Positions 14,274 to 14,945 of a DNA stretch of 14,945 nucleotides are shown piece after piece. The notes beneath the pieces were generated by a model. The model did not search any database and was not told the DNA's origin. It saw only the letters and a list, made by a program, of their open reading frames with translations. A program made the translations under genes and the position numbers. The DNA is from Alphaproteobacteria bacterium (GTDB taxonomy: Bacteria > Pseudomonadota > Alphaproteobacteria > Caulobacterales > Parvularculaceae): assembly GCA_030428745.1 (NCBI GenBank), contig JAUIEG010000013.1:1-14945 (forward strand), in the 5' to 3' direction. How positions within the stretch are numbered: the first letter of the stretch is position 1; the number at the start of each line of letters is the position of its first letter.

Positions 14274-14945
14274 GCGCCAGCCTTGAATAATATCGGGCTG
14301 CGCCGAGAGGTTTTCGATCATTGCGACAGCTGGCGGAGCGGGCGGGCCTGCCGGCGGACGTTATGAACATCGTCACCGCGGTGCGTGCGCAGGAGGTTGG
14401 TCAGGTCCTGAGTGCACATACTGACGTGCGCACGATTTCGTTCACCGGCTCCACCGAAGTCGGCAAAATCCTAATGCGCCAATGCGCCGACACCGTCAGA
14501 AAGCTGTCGTTTGAAATGGGCGGCAACTCGCCGTTTATATTTTTCAAAGACGCCGATCTCGACGCAGCTGTCAATTGCGTCGTCACCACGAAATTCCGGA
14601 ATGCAGGCCAGGCCTGTGTCGCGATAAACCGCAATTACGTGCAGGAGCCGATGCGTGAAAAGTTCTCGCGAAAGCTGGCCGAAGCGATGGGCGCCCCGAC
14701 TGTGGGATCGGGCTGCGAGGACGGCGTACGCATCGGGCCGCTAATCAACGCCGTCGCTGTCGATAAGGTTGAGAGGCTTGTGATTGATGCAGTGGAGGAG
14801 GCCGTGCAAGTCGTCATGGCGGCGCGCCGCACGAGCGCGGCTGCCTTTTCTACCAGCCCACCCTCCTGATTGACGTCGATGCGCGCATGGAGATCGAGCG
14901 CACCGAAATATTCGGACCGGTCGCCGCCATATATGGATTTGAAAC
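14274..14945 (+). pseudogene. gabD: Decayed NAD(P)-dependent succinate-semialdehyde dehydrogenase-like gene (runs off the window)
   Basis: The central part, read from about 14321, is a good match to the GabD family of aldehyde dehydrogenases: QLAERAGLPADVMNIVTA, SFTGSTEVGKILM, the general-base Glu in LSFEMGGNSPF, and the catalytic Cys in RNAGQACVAINRNYV. The gene is broken in several ways. The first 180 or so residues, including the NAD-site Pro-Trp-Asn-Phe segment, are missing. Just upstream, APAL (frame 3) and FSIIA (frame 1, 14311-14325) look like family fragments in other frames. At 14816-14820 the frame slips by one base: after VVM the homologous reading continues in the -1 frame as GGAPHERGCLFYQPTLL and later EIFGPVAAIYGFE up to the window end. 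I infer a degraded gene rather than sequencing error because there are at least two lesions plus the truncation. Confidence 0.75.

Noticed and set aside
14121..14366. Plus-strand 81-codon frame as a separate small gene
   Set aside because: It has no clear ribosome binding site or recognisable family, and its end overlaps the GabD-like fragments (APAL) in another frame, so it looks like decayed sequence.
1..14945. tRNA, rRNA, CRISPR arrays, complete insertion sequences, riboswitches
   Set aside because: I read for cloverleaf ends, regularly spaced repeats and intact transposase frames and saw none.

Overview
The window looks like the chromosome of an alphaproteobacterium of marine or soil type. 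The reasons are the high-GC codon usage, two large TonB-dependent receptors (TBDRs), a lipoprotein beta-propeller phytase, and an iol operon ending in a methylmalonate-semialdehyde-type dehydrogenase. A Parvularculaceae/Hyphomonadaceae-like host is my guess from overall gene style, not something the sequence proves.

Layout. (1) Positions 1-4085, + strand: the end of an inositol catabolic operon, iolD (5' end outside the window), iolE, iolB and iolA/mmsA, tightly packed and partly overlapping. (2) Positions 8974-4107, - strand, converging on the iol operon: a two-domain beta-propeller phytase lipoprotein, an alkaline phosphatase lipoprotein and a phosphate-selective (OprO/OprP-type) porin. (3) Positions 9142-13769, + strand, divergent from the phytase: two TBDRs in tandem. 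(4) Positions 13770-14945: an AT-richer stretch without an intact gene, a possible transposase scrap, and a decayed succinate-semialdehyde-dehydrogenase-like gene that runs off the window.

How they fit together (inference from gene content). The TBDRs would capture phytate, or a metal-phytate or lower inositol phosphate. The phytase and alkaline phosphatase would strip its phosphates at the cell envelope. The porin would help phosphate or phosphorylated products across the outer membrane. The Iol enzymes would burn the freed myo-inositol to DHAP and acetyl-CoA. This is a complete-looking 'phytate utilisation locus' in which phosphate scavenging and carbon catabolism sit side by side. Inositol dehydrogenase (iolG), the kinase/aldolase steps (iolC, iolJ), an inner-membrane inositol transporter and a regulator are not in the window and would be expected upstream of position 1 or elsewhere.

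Three long, perfect inverted repeats (10-11 bp arms) sit at gene junctions: inside the end of the porin gene, across the proposed porin start, and between the two TBDR genes. They suggest that expression of individual genes in the two phytate operons is tuned at the RNA level.
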